Below are positions 36,102 to 47,822 of a stretch of 64,000 bases of DNA, in pieces. A program made the position numbers and the translations under genes. The stretch is taken from NCBI GenBank assembly GCA_015680905.1, contig CM027378.1, forward strand, positions 76,289,501 to 76,353,500. The letters run 5' to 3'. How positions within the stretch are numbered: the first letter of the stretch is position 1; each line of letters starts with the position of its first letter. The DNA comes from Coptis chinensis (Eukaryota > Streptophyta > Magnoliopsida > Ranunculales > Ranunculaceae). The notes beneath the pieces are model-generated. The model saw nothing but the letters and a program-made list of their open reading frames with translations. It did not search any database and had not been told where the DNA came from.

Positions 36102-39100
36102 ATTTTATAAGCTTTATGTATGATATGCATACTGAACTAGGAATCTCACATCCATTTATCTTAGCATATGATCCTTGAACTATTCAAAGTACCTGTTATG
36201 GAGAAAAAAAAACAATTGGTCATTTTCTAATTTGTGTATAGTCTATGACAAAAAAAGCCAAGCAATATCTTTGAACAAGGTAGATCTAGGATCTAGCTTG
36301 CTCACACTGTCCATCCCATACTTTGAATGGAGAAACCCAAGTGTTCTCCGTCATTTGGTTGAGGATTTCTAAACTGAATATTTTGTGTTTTTGTGAGATA
36401 CTAGTCTATCATATATAAGTTTATGCACTTCTATCAAATTCACTTGGTGACTTTTTGGGTACCCAATTATTGAACTTCATATAACGTGGCTATCTATTAA
36501 ACCTAATCCCCACACGCCCACCCCTCCCTCAAAGCGAGGTGTTCTTTATGGATTTTAATAGTTGAAAAACAGCTTGGAGCCTTAGATTGATCAAGATTTA
36601 GGTTGTGGTTTGACTTGCGGGTTGTTGCACTCATGCGAAGATATATGTAATCTAACAGTTGCACTCTTTTAAGCAATATGGGTTACCCAGGATAGTACTT
36701 GTTAACATACTTTTTAATTGTGTCATCTGGATGTTAATGTTTTACTTATGCATTATTTTAAATTGTTAGATTGGATGAGGACTTGGGCTTCGACATCATA
36801 TAACAATAGCACAAACAGATGTGCAGATTCATTACAATGCAAGTTTGCAGTTTACTGTAATCTAGGAAACTGATATATATTGAAAATATTCATTTAATAA
36901 TTTTATCTCTTTGAACTTAGTAGGTTAACTATTTTGTTCTTGCTTATTCTTTCTTTACTGAAGGTTACTGCAAGAGTTGAGATGGCATTAGTCAACACGG
37001 TTGCAAATAGCATTTGCGTGCGAGCGTGCCGCTATGGAGATCAGATTAGTTGGTGGTCTCGACAAATACAATAACAGTGACATAACGGTATAGTAGTCTT
37101 AAATATAGGTCTCAGACTTTGTAATGTATATGCTTGTTTATAATCACCTATATTTGTTGACTTAGGATTATTTGATATGGTTGCCAAATACATATGGTTG
37201 GACTGATTGGGCATTCTTCTTGTTCACATAGTAATCTATATTCTTGCTACTTTACCAGGACCAACCATTTGAATCTTTGCATTACAAGACCATGTGGTAT
37301 ATCTTTTAAGAATGTGAATCTCATTAAGTAATTCAAACGCGTTATTTGGACTTATCCTTCCACTTGTCTAAACTTTTTTGTATTAGCACATTCAATTTGT
37401 TGAGAAGTAGAACCTTATGTTTCCCATGCTAGCTTTGTACTCGTTTCCTTTATCGTAGATACTGGTATAGATATTTGACCATTCTAAACTTTTTGTCTTA
37501 TTATAAATTTGTACAGGTTCATACTATGTTTAATGAGTGAAACTTTAGGTGGTTGTTAGGAGCTTTAGTTATTTTCTTGACTTTGAATTGGCTTCTATCA
37601 TATTCTCATTACTATTAGGTTGCTAAAATTTTGTTGGAAGCATCTCTACCAACAAGGTATGACTAAGGTAAGTCCTTTGAATGAGATAAGAGTAGGTATT
37701 GTTATAGTTGTACTTGGGTAATTGCAACAAATACTTCAGACTGATTAGATAAGGGGATTTTAGTGAGTTTTTATTTTTTTTAGCAGGTTTATGTTAAGAG
37801 TGATTGATGACTCTATTTAAGTGAAATCAGAAAGCTAGTGAGCTAGCCAAAAGTGGCAGTAATGGAAGCTTGCAAGCACAGATCAATTACTTGCCTTTTT
37901 GTCAATGGAGATCCGATCAGGTGACATATATACCCATGTATTAGTTAGGGGTCTTATTGCTTTAGTATGTCTAGAGTACTAACACTCTTTTATGTATCAC
38001 CAGTTTGTAGGTTTTACTCTATGCATCCACATCACGTGCAGGGAGTTTGACTTAGCTTGCATAACACGTGCATCACAGGTACATTTCTCTAGTACATTTA
38101 AAAAAAAAGAAAAGAAATCCAATAATTACCTTAGGCATGTAGCTCCATGCCTTTAGGTTTAGAGCAATCTATAATGCCTTGTAAGAAAGAGAATAGGCAC
38201 TAAAAATATTTTTGGATTAGTCTCGAAATAATATATGATTGAATATGCTAAGTGTAGTGATGGATGTTTAGGATGTTTATGTGTTGGTTCCTATATGAAT
38301 TGAAACTGAGAAATTTTATGGTTTAAAGTTATATTTGTTCAGTTAAAAAGGTATAACGCAAGGTATGTGAAAGTGTAAATGGTCAGTATCTAAATTTCTA
38401 AATGCGTTATTTGTTCTGTTGCTCTATTAGTTGGCGTTATCTGTTAGCCCCTACTATTTATTCTACTAGTTCTATTATTAAAGGATGATTCACTCAAGTT
38501 GACCCTTGGGCCATTTATTGACTCATGGTAATGTTGGACTCAATATGAGCGGGTAAGTTTTGGTAATTAGCTTAGTGAAACCTTAAGTAAATCCATATCT
38601 CTTTATTGTTGGATGATGCATATATTTTGAAATGATGTTTATAGTATCGGTATGTCCATAAGTTATGTTTGTTTAAGTCATGGATGTGTCTTAACGTTAT
38701 AGTTCCTTCAAGTATGTTTGCTCAAATATTAGTATTGATATTTCTTGGTGTATGTATGGATGGTTTCGATTGTTCTCATGTTTTTTCTTGCTACTTCTTA
38801 CCTTCACTCATCATGATGAGCTGTTGGGTAGCTTTTATTCGCTTGGTGCGTTGTTATTACGCCCTTACAAGTTTTGTAGGAATTTGATGGTTGAAAGCAC
38901 TAAAACACGACTAAGGTCCATATGTACTATCTTTGTACCTCTTTTGCTTATCTTTTAGAAAGTTTTATAGTAAGTATTATTGGTTAAGGACGTAATGTTT
39001 TGATAGCTATGGGACTCGGATGTATATATTTAGCTTATTGTTTTCGACAATGACTTTGTATGAGGTGCTTGGATGATTTGGCATTTGTCGAGACATTCAA

Positions 39101-40045
39101 CTACTTCGGCGTACTAAGTCTTAGTGTTGCAGTGATCTCATTTTTGTAAACCGGTTACTTAACTGTTCTGGCATTAGTCGAGACGGTTAAGTAGCTAGGT
39201 TGATCAATGAAAAGTATATTGCTTTGTTTTTGTTATGACAGGATTTATATTTATGGAATGTTGAAAATACAGAAGAGATGTTGTCGAAATTTTACCATAA
39301 AAATCACGTGTCTGATTTCATTTTTACTTATTGGATGCTATATCTATATTGTCCAATTGACACAATTAAATTCAAGAGCTAAACCATTGTTTATACTATT
39401 TTTAAAAGTTAGTTGCTACTTGCTAGATATCGCTTTTAGTACGAGATTTGTGCGGAAGTTTGAAAGGGTTCACTAACAAAAGATAAGTGCTCTCAAGTGG
39501 TTGGTTGCTCAATTGAATTTTGCCTTGGTGCTTAACAAGGACCCAGGTATACAATGTTTTAATTTGTATTTAGGTAACCTCAAAAGTCACTGTGGTTAGT
39601 ACTTAGATATTTTCATCGGTACATATGGTTCTCCTAGTGCAGAGTTATTATGTCTACTAGTGTGGAATTACCATAATAACCATTAGGAAGGTTGAATGTA
39701 TCAGTTGTCAAATTTGGTTTTAATGGTTACTTTAGATTGATGGAAGAGTGCTCGTGATTGGAAAAGTGATTCTTTACTAGTTCTTATGTAAATTCTGAGA
39801 TGTAACTAGTCCGTGCGCTTGCATATAAGATCATATTGACTAGACCATCTTACAAAGATGTGATGAGTTTTTAAGCCATGTGTACTAGTTCCTTATGTAA
39901 CTTATATTTTGTTATCTCGACGATATTGATAATCACATGTAGCAAAACACTTCATAATAACGATAGATAAGTAATCTTTAAGCTTATAAATAGTGTAGTG
40001 ATTACTTTTTTCATTCAAATTCATCGAGAGTATTTTCATTTCAAT

Positions 40046-40122
40046 GGATCTATAAGCTCAAAATGGGAAGAGCTCACTTTCGATGATAGTGAGAGGTTGA
40101 TGGTTCAAATCCATCCGGATTC
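40046..40122 (+). other. tRNA-like sequence within the CACTA element
   Basis: A 77-base segment has a D-arm-like 'AAGCTC...GAGCT', an anticodon-like stem-loop and a T-arm GATGG-TTCAAAT-CCATC that contains a perfect B box (GGTTCAAATCC). The acceptor halves GGATCTA and CGGATTC pair in most positions. An extra base before the D-stem, a mismatch in the anticodon stem and a long variable region suggest a pseudo-tRNA or SINE head rather than a working tRNA. Confidence 0.4.
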
Positions 40123-40630
40123 AATTGAATTTCTTTTTAATGGATATTTATAATTTTGAAATCAATTAAAACTGGAATTTGAAAATGTGCATAGATCTTT
40201 AAAACACCATAAAACAAGTATAGCATTTTTGAAAAAATTTATTGAAAAAGGATAGCAATAAAGAAAAACGCTATTGAAATGCATAGCACTTCTATAATAA
40301 ACGCTATCGTTCTGTAATAGCGCTAAGGAAACAACGCTATAAATATAATAGCGTTTGTCAATAAATGCTATTAATTCAATAGCGTTTTCTGGTGAAAAAA
40401 CGCTATCAATAAAAGCATAGCACCGTCATTAATAGCGTTTTGGAAAACGCTATGGACACCAACCATAGCGTTTTTCGAATGCTATCTTAAGACTTTTCTG
40501 TAGTAGTGGACCCCTCGTTTATCCTTAATTTTTAGGGTAAACTCTTGCAAGAGAAGAATCCATCGGATCAATCTCTACTTAGCATCCTTCTTAGCCAGAA
40601 GGTACCTAAGAGCCACATGGTCCATATATA

Positions 40631-42279
40631 CTAAGGTCTTTGAACCAACCAAATAAGAACGGAACTATCTAAAGCATAAATCACAGCTAAAAATTCTTTC
40701 TCCGTAGTAGTATAATTTCGTTGAGCATCGTTTAGCGTCTTACTAACATAATAAATAACAGTTGACTTATCATCTAGTTTTTGGCCTAACACGGCACCAA
40801 CAGCATAATCGCTAGCGTCACACATAAGCTCAAAAGGTTTAGACCAATCGGGAGGTTGTATAATCGGTGCAGAAGTTAAAGCGGCTTTTAAAGTTTCAAA
40901 AGCCTGTTTGCAGTCATAATTAAAATCAAATATTGCATATTTTAAAAGCAGATTAGTTAAAGGCCTAGCTAATTTAGAAAAATCTTTAATAAAATGCCTA
41001 TAAAAACTTGTATGGCCTAAAAAGGCTATAATGTCACGAACAGTCTGTGGTAGAGGTAGAGACGCTATTTTATCTAATTTGGCTATATCTACTTTGATGC
41101 CGTCACTAGATACAATATGACCTTGAACTATTCCTTTCTTTACCATAAAATGACATTTCTCCCAATTTAAACTAGATTTTTTTCCTCACACCGTGTCAAC
41201 ACCTTGGAAAGGTTAGATAGGCATTCACTGTAAGAGTCTCCATAGATAGAAAAATTATCTATAAAAACATTCATAAAGCGCTCCACCATGTCACTAAAGA
41301 TATGAAGCATACATTGCTGGAAGGTACCAGGAGCATTACATAGGCTAAAAGGCATCCGTTTATAAGCATATGTTCCAAAAGGACAGGTGAAGGTAGTCTT
41401 GTCTTAGTTGTCAGGATCAATAATGATCTGAAAATAGCCAGAGTAGCCTTCTAAAAAACAATAATAAGCATGACCGGCTAGACATTCGAGCATCTAATCA
41501 ATCAAAGGTAAAGGAAAGTGATCCTTTCGTGTCATGGCGTTTAAGCGTCTGTAGTCAATACAGATCCTCCACTTCATAGGAACTCGCGAGGAAACATATT
41601 AACCAACAACATTACGAACAACATAAACTCCCGATTTCTTAGGAATTTCGTGAATGGGACTTACTCATTCGCTATCGGAGATGGGATATATGATACCTAC
41701 ATCGAGTAACCGTAAGACTTCTTCCTTGACCACCTCTTTCATGGCAGGGTTCAAGCGACCCTGAGGTTCGCGTGAAGTCTTCGCATTATCCTCCAAATGT
41801 ATGTGATGCATGCATACACTAGGGTCAATCCCCTTAATGTTGTCTAGGAACCAACCGATCGCGGAACGATGTTCCCTAATCACCCGAATCAAACATGCCT
41901 CTTCACCAGCAGATAACAGAGAAGATATGATCACCGGATGACTACCATCCGGATCAAGCTTGATATATTTCAACTCGGTAGGAAGAGGTTTAAGCACAGG
42001 GGTAGGAGGTATGGATAAAAAGGCTTTCGGATGGTCCTCATCTTGAGTAGTGAAGACTTGTTTAGGTAAGAGGTCTTCAAACTCGGAAGATGGAGTTATA
42101 GAAGGGTTTAAGATAGGAGTAGACTCGAGAAGGGCGTTGACTTCCTCTAAGTAGGAGTCATCATCAAAGTTGGAACTTATGAAGGAAAAGAATTGGTGCA
42201 TTTGATTCTCTGAAAACGTATTGTTGAAATAATCTTGAGTTAAGTTCTCGATCATGCTAACTTCTCCATCGATAGTCAT
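40631..42279 (-). pseudogene. E2 protease tail, reverse transcriptase and RNase H
   Basis: 42279-41665 joins the acidic protease tail to the start of RT without a break ('DPDGSHPVIISSLLS', 'KEEVLRLLDVGIIYP'). It ends at a stop after 'SDSE'. RT palm pieces follow at 41600-41360 (degraded), 41355-41167 ('PFSLCNAPGTFQQ', then 'VFIDNFSIYG') and 41146-40631 ('AFLGHTSFYRHFIKDFSK', RNase H '[19 protein letters not shown]', 'TTEKEFLAVIYA'). The catalytic box reads FIDN instead of FMDD, so one active-site Asp is lost. The right end of the CACTA transposon follows. Confidence 0.85.
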
Positions 42280-42288
42280 ATCGGATAA

Positions 42289-43252
42289 CTATTGTATCAT
42301 TTTGAAAACATTTACCTCAATAGAAAGATTGCCAAAAGACATGGACATCGAACCAACGCAGTAGTTTATAAGCGCGTTGGCAATTGCCAAGAAAGGACGC
42401 CCTAGAATGATAAGAACAAAGTCGTTAGCGACTTCTGTGTCGAGGATAATGAAGTCGGCTGGGTAGTAAAAATCTTGAACTTTAACCAGCACATTTTCAA
42501 CCACCCCCGTAGGATACTTAATAGAATGATCAACTAATTGCAACATCATTTTAGTTGGTTGCACTCTTGTAGACCTATTTGTTTATATAGATAATATGGG
42601 AGTAAGTTAACACTCGCCCCCAAGTCTAATAGCGCAGTCGTCGTGTGGGTATCCCCTAAGGTGCATTGTACAGTAGGATAACCAGGGTCCTTGTACTTAA
42701 CGATTCCATTATGTTCAAATAAAGTAGGGAATTGTTCAGTTAAAAAGGCGTCTTTTGATATATTTATTTTCCGCCTAGTAGTGCACAACTCTTTTAGAAA
42801 CTTAGCATGTTGTGGTAATTTTTAATAGCTTCAAGAAAAGGTAGGTTTATTGTTAGATTTTTAAAAACTTCCCTAATCTCGTCAAAATTTGTATCCTTGT
42901 TTAACATGGCTAGTCTCTGGGGAAACAGTGGTTTCTCTCTATATTTAACATATGGATCAATAGGAGTTTTAACCTTGGTCACTTTCCCCTTGGGTTGTGG
43001 TTTAACTGGTACCTCTACAGGAGTAGCATCATCAATTTCTATATCGGTATCTAGTAATTTTTCATTTTCAATGACCACTGGTGGCATATTAATGGGCATA
43101 GTTACGGCGTTATTGTCAACCACTCTGCCAGAACGGAGAGTGGTGATGGCATTTAACTCACCTAGTTTTAAGTTTTCATTACTAGTATTACCGGTTACTT
43201 CAAAGGCTGTGTTTGACATTTTAGAATTAGGTATAGCTTGACCTGGAAACAC
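42289..43252 (-). pseudogene. E2 gag C-terminus and aspartic protease
   Basis: Three frames: 43252-42794 (linker, 'RLAMLNKDTNFDEI', 'LPFLEAIKN'), 42788-42546 ('ALLDLGASVNLLPYYLY', the intact DLGAS active site) and 42564-42289 ('IILGRPFLAIANALIN'). Frameshifts separate them. It matches E1 26267-27697 block for block. Confidence 0.8.
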
Positions 43253-43388
43253 ACCTTTCAGTTGGGCTTTCTCTTGGGCTGTTGTATGGAATGATTAATA
43301 GATTGTAAAATCTGTTGGTTAGTTTGCATGTAGGCTTCGAAACGATTCGGTTGTGAAGGTGTAGTGTCCACAGGTGGTGTGACTGGAA

Positions 43389-44633
43389 CTATCTCACGTT
43401 GCTTATTAACGGGTGGGTTGTGATAGTTGTTATTAACCGGAACGATACCTCTATTATTATTATAATTATTATAATTACTTTGTCCTTGTCCTTGTCTCGG
43501 TGGAGCTTGGTTATAATTGTTCGCTGGCCTAATATTTTGATTAGTAAACCCCAGAAGTGTAACTTGTTGGTTATTTCACCAACCGAAGTTAGGTTTTGTC
43601 TCCAAGGTGGGTTAGGTTCACTATTAATGGAGCAAACATAGTCTGGCGGTGCGGATGGTTGCTCATAGACGAGAGGACAATAGGAGTCGGTATGCTCAAG
43701 GCTGTAACATAAATTACATGGAAGAGAGTTGATGTTCATGACAGGAGCAGGCTTATGATGAATAGAAATGGCTTCGACCTTTTTTTGTGAGAGATTCAAT
43801 TAGAGTTCTAAGCTCAGGATTAGATTTAACCTCAAACATACTAGCAACCTTAACTGTAGAAGAAGTATTAGCGGAGCGGGGGATGTCATTACCCCCCCCC
43901 CCCAGTTATTATTATGTTTAGATTGATCTTCTAAAAACCTATAAGCCTCTGAGGCTCCTTTAATATGGAAACTAACCCCAGTCATTATATCATAAACCTC
44001 TTTATGGTGATGTGAAAGCCCTTTGAAAGAGGCATGAACAAGCGTGTCTTTCGCAAGGTTATGATGTGGACACTCGATGAGAAGATCAGTGAAACGATTT
44101 TAGGCCTCTAAAAAGGATTCATGAGGATTCTGGCGGAAGAAATGAACATTTTGAAGCATTTCATCTGTCTTCAGTGGTGGGTAAAACTGTTCCATGAACA
44201 ATTGAACAAGTTTGGCCCATGAGTCCACAGAATTAGGCGTTTGGGCAGTTAACTAAGAAGTCGCCTTATCGGCTAAGGTGAAAGGAAACACTCTTAGTTT
44301 AATTTGTTCTGAAACTACGGTAGGATGATGAAATGTGGTAAGAACTTGTTCTATCCTACGCATATGCTGATAAGGCTTCTCATGGTCTAACCCATGAAAA
44401 ACCGGTAACAAATTAAATATATTCGGGGGGATTCGAAAATCCCCCACTGGGTTTGCAAGAATGATGCATGACTTAGGGATATCATTTAGGGCCTTGTAAA
44501 AATCAGAGAGAGGAGTCTCTGTTTCGTTAGCCATTGATGCAAGTGTAGTGTGTGGTATTCTAGATAGGCGTGTGCGTTGACGTTTACGATAGCTAATAGA
44601 AGATGGTTTACTCTTATCGGACCTTAATCTCAT
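43389..44633 (-). pseudogene. E2 gag
   Basis: The ATG at 44631-44633 gives 'MRLRSDKSK'. The N-terminal frame (44253-44633) includes 'SDFYKALND', 'FRIPPNIFNLLPVFHGLDHEK' as separate blocks and 'RVFPFTLADKA'. The middle (44252-43986) is in other frames. A C-terminal frame at 43799-43389 contains a CCHC-type knuckle ('CNLCYSLEHTDSYC'). A run of ten C at 43898-43907 is a likely site of one frameshift. Confidence 0.8.
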
Positions 44634-44869
44634 GCAAGGCTAAGGCCAATATGATACAAACCACGAACAACAGTCAAACAACCCTGATATGCTAGAATGA
44701 AAAATCCTTTGACAGAAGAGACGAGGATGGAAGGAAAGAGTACCTGAATGCCTCCTTGCTTCGCGTATTAATAGCGTCTTGTATACCCAATCCTAGTGTA
44801 TTTAAGAAGTTGGAAACACTGAATATAAAATAATTGGAACAAAAGGAAAGTCTGCAACTAACCTGTGAA

Positions 44870-45319
44870 TCAGGCTTTCTTTAGAAGGGGAGCGGGCGAG
44901 CTCAAATAAAAGGCAACCGGAGCGCGTGCGCGCTCTATGATTTTTTTTTAGAAACAGGCTTTCGCACCGTTCCTTAATGGGCTGGTCCTTGAAATTTGAA
45001 AATAAAATAGGAAAGAAACTTACTAGACGTCAAGCGCATGCGCGCTCAAAGTTAAGACTTCGAAAATTTCAGTAGACTTCTAAGAGCAAATTTCTGGTTG
45101 CTTTTGGAAGATAGGCGCGGGCGCGCTTAGATAAACTGTAAATAGGGCACGGGCGCGCTCTTGAGTACAATTCCAAAAATTTCCAGTAGACTTCCAGGAG
45201 CAAATTTCTGTTTATTTGAAAAACACAAACACAGTTAAAACCAAACAATGGGTGGGTGGGTGAATTGGGATATGTAAAATTAAAAAATCGAAGGGAACTA
45301 ATCCAAACGATACTAAGCT
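44870..45319 (-). promoter_or_regulatory. GC-motif leader upstream of E2 gag
   Basis: GC-rich motif copies near 44915, 45030, 45113 and 45148 (plus-strand form GGGCGCGGGCGCGCTT) lie between the primer site and gag. The motif sequence is closer to that of E3 than to E1. Confidence 0.45.
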
Positions 45320-45332
45320 GGTAGCGGCGCCA
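45320..45332 (-). other. Primer-binding site of E2
   Basis: Minus strand TGGCGCCGCTACC, two bases from the LTR start at 45335. It agrees with the Asp-tRNA type primer site. Confidence 0.8.
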
Positions 45333-45334
45333 TT

Positions 45335-45545
45335 TGATAAAAGAGAAAAAACTCGTTTCTATCCTAATAATAATGTGATTTACTGCTAGGAATAAGAAGA
45401 TAGTTATTCTACAATTAGATCAAAGTTTTACTCTCAAGTATCATGCAATATTATAGAGTAAAGAATTCGTTCCACTCCTAGTTGTTTAGACGTAACAGTT
45501 CACTAGTTTTAACAATTCTACGTATATCAATGAGAGTAATGGATT
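45335..45545 (-). repeat. 3' edge of E2's 5' LTR
   Basis: These 211 bases match the first 211 bases of 11915-13265 closely ('tgataaaagagaaaaaac' start). The match stops abruptly at 45545, where an inverted internal fragment begins. Confidence 0.8.
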
Positions 45546-46280
45546 AAAGAGTTTGTTGGGGGTGGGGTGTTGGTCTTTACCTTTCTTAATCACTCAACTT
45601 CCTATTCTTGTTGTTTATGCCGTTTAGTTGTAATTTGATTCGGGTTGACACTATCTATACATTTCGATTTCTTTTGATCATATAACTTATGTCATTCACG
45701 CACTTCGAGGTATTTTCCATCTTCTTATATGTCAACTACGGTTAGAATTGAGTTTGATATAGATCATTGGATTGCATTTTCTATGCTAATCATTTTTATA
45801 ACTCATTCGTAAAAATCGGACCGTTAACGAATTGGGGATTTCAGTTTTACAATATACGAGGCATAGGACAGGATGGGTATTATTTGTTTTGGGCTTGGGC
45901 TTGGGCCCGAAAGCTAAAAAAACCCTACCAGGTCATTTAAATAAGAAACCCATGCATTTCTTCTCCTTTTTTTGCCTCCATTACTAAACACCTACTAACC
46001 TTGAAAAACCTTGAGCGCGCACACCCTTTGACAAGGACTAATCAAAGCGCACCTGCGCTAGCTCTTACCTCTACACAGCTGCCCCCCAAATTTGAACCGA
46101 TTCATTTTCATTCATAACACACCTTCCCCATCACCAAAAATTTCAATTCCAGATCGTCATGAATCCTCACACCCCTAAAATATTTCCCAAACAAGTTTTT
46201 ATCAGTGCTTAGTTTACACCATTTTTTGATATAGAAATGAGCATTAGGAAGTGGATTGGGTTGTGGTATTCGACTGAGGT
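45546..46280 (+). repeat. Inverted copy of the ORFa 5' region
   Basis: This block is the reverse complement of a region like 32490-33250: it runs from the PPT-like run ('gtttgttgggggtgggg') through the GC motifs (about 46012-46050) to the ORFa start, here on the plus strand ('MNPHTPKIFPKQVFIS' at about 46159, then a stop). It is the only Athila-like sequence in the window in this orientation. It comes from a third, diverged copy, because it differs from both E1 and E2. Confidence 0.75.
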
Positions 46281-46320
46281 TACTATCCGGAGAGAGAGCT
46301 AAATTAATAAAACCAAAGAA

Positions 46321-46338
46321 TCCCCGACAGCGGTGCCA
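46321..46338 (-). other. Primer-binding site left of LTR 46341-47822
   Basis: Minus strand TGGCACCGCTGTCGGGGA matches the Asp-tRNA complement at 15 of 18 positions, the longest such match in the window. It shows that the LTR to its right once served as a 5' LTR for an element extending left, of which only about 60 bases remain before the inverted block. Confidence 0.7.
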
Positions 46339-46340
46339 TT

Positions 46341-47134
46341 TGATAAACCGTAACAACACACACTAGATCTCTCTAACTTATTCTTACGTTATCAATTATT
46401 TATTTCCTACTTGCATATGTATATTCATGCAATATATAGAGTACGGAATCGTTCCACTCTTAACTCTCTAGAGTTAAACGAATTTAACTAATCTAATACA
46501 AGGAAACAATGGTGAGAGTAATATTATGTTGAGAGATTTCTATTCTATGATTATACTACGGATTCAAATAAATCTAAATTAACTAAACTAATAGAAATAT
46601 GGTTTTGATGGAAGAGAAAGTTATAGAGAAGAGTAATCAATCCACCTAATGATTAGTTTCAAGCAAGAATAGAATTATTCATTGAAAAGAGATCATCTTT
46701 AGGTTTTCACACAATGATCCAACCTAAAGCCTCAAACTTTATCATCCCTAACAACAACATACATCTCTATAGTCATTATTACTAACATGTAGAATTATTA
46801 CAACCAAATCTCTCAACTTAATTACAATAATCCCTAGTTTAATTTACTATATGCTTATTTTGGAAGTCATACAATAAACTAAACTCATTGAAAAACATAC
46901 ACAATTAAATAATTCTACTAAGCAATCTATTCTTCATTCGGCTTCATAATCACTCCCTCTAATGGGGGGATTAGCCGAATATCATTAGATTAATTAAACT
47001 ATAATAATGAAAGGAAGACATAATGTAAAGAAGAAGTAATTAAATTGAATAAACTAAAGCTTTTATTAAAAGGTTCTAATAGAGACTACAATTATAAACC
47101 CTAATTACTTAAACTATACTAAAACTAAAAATGA

Positions 47135-47224
<90 letters not shown>

Positions 47225-47822
47225 AAATTATTCTAACTAATGGGAGAGAGAGATAGTTTAGGGTTTTTATTCTTTTATATAATGATAAAAAATTGTGTAT
47301 TGGTTTTTAGGCTAGGTTATGGGCCCATAAATCTAGTCCATAACCTAATTGGTTGAATCTAATACTTTCAATTCTGGTCGTGTTACTGTAGCGCATATTT
47401 TTACTGACTTATACTGCTCTGATCGAGTCAAGGCCTAGACCATTTGAAAGAGCTTTCTAAGTCTATCATTTTGATATAAAATGGGCCCAAATCCGAGGCA
47501 TGAGTCTAAAGATATGGTCTTTTGAAGTTTTGTTGACTTTTCTTTAGCTCTCTAATCCGGTTTGACTTTCACTTAACAGTTTTGACTTGGGCTTTTTAAG
47601 GGTTTTTTCTCCATTAAACTTGGGCTTTCTTTATGGAACTTCTCTAGCAATCACTTTAGCTCCTTTTAGCGCCTAATTAGTAACGAATTTACATTTATTC
47701 AACTCCAAAGCCTGAAATACTCAAAAGCACGTAATTAGTGATAAACCTATATTATTAATAACATAATTGGCTAAATAGAAATATTATTAAAGGGTTTAAA
47801 CTATAGTTTTGGGTTTTTATCA
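46341..47822 (-). repeat. 3' LTR of E3
   Basis: 1482 bases, TGATAAACCG at the left and GTTTTTATCA at the right, followed by a polypurine tract (47823-47838). Unusually it also has a primer site on its other side (46321-46338), so it is placed like an LTR shared by two head-to-tail elements. Confidence 0.8.
47133..47221. repeat. (GA)n microsatellite
   Basis: A nearly pure GA run of about 89 bases inside the E3 3' LTR. The other LTR has a run of about 36 bases at 54412-54447, so the tract changed length after insertion. Confidence 0.9.

Larger units (their letters stand above)
35011..40508. mobile_element. CACTA (En/Spm) DNA transposon, non-autonomous
   Basis: It begins CACTACTACAAAAATGC and ends with the inverse, ...CTGTAGTAGTG. 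The flanks are GAC on both sides (35008-35010 and 40509-40511), the 3-bp duplication of the CACTA superfamily. Subterminal regions (about 35030-35190 and 40230-40495) hold many direct and inverted copies of an AACGCTAT core, the kind of repeat bound by CACTA transposases. No TnpD- or TnpA-like protein is visible in 5.5 kb. It sits in the RNase H end of E2 ('KRG' | '[12 protein letters not shown]'). Confidence 0.9.

Noticed and set aside
39207-39476. 89-codon plus-strand frame in the CACTA element as a transposase
   Set aside because: Hydrophobic and Cys-rich with no TnpA or TnpD motif. A chance frame in AT-rich sequence is more likely.
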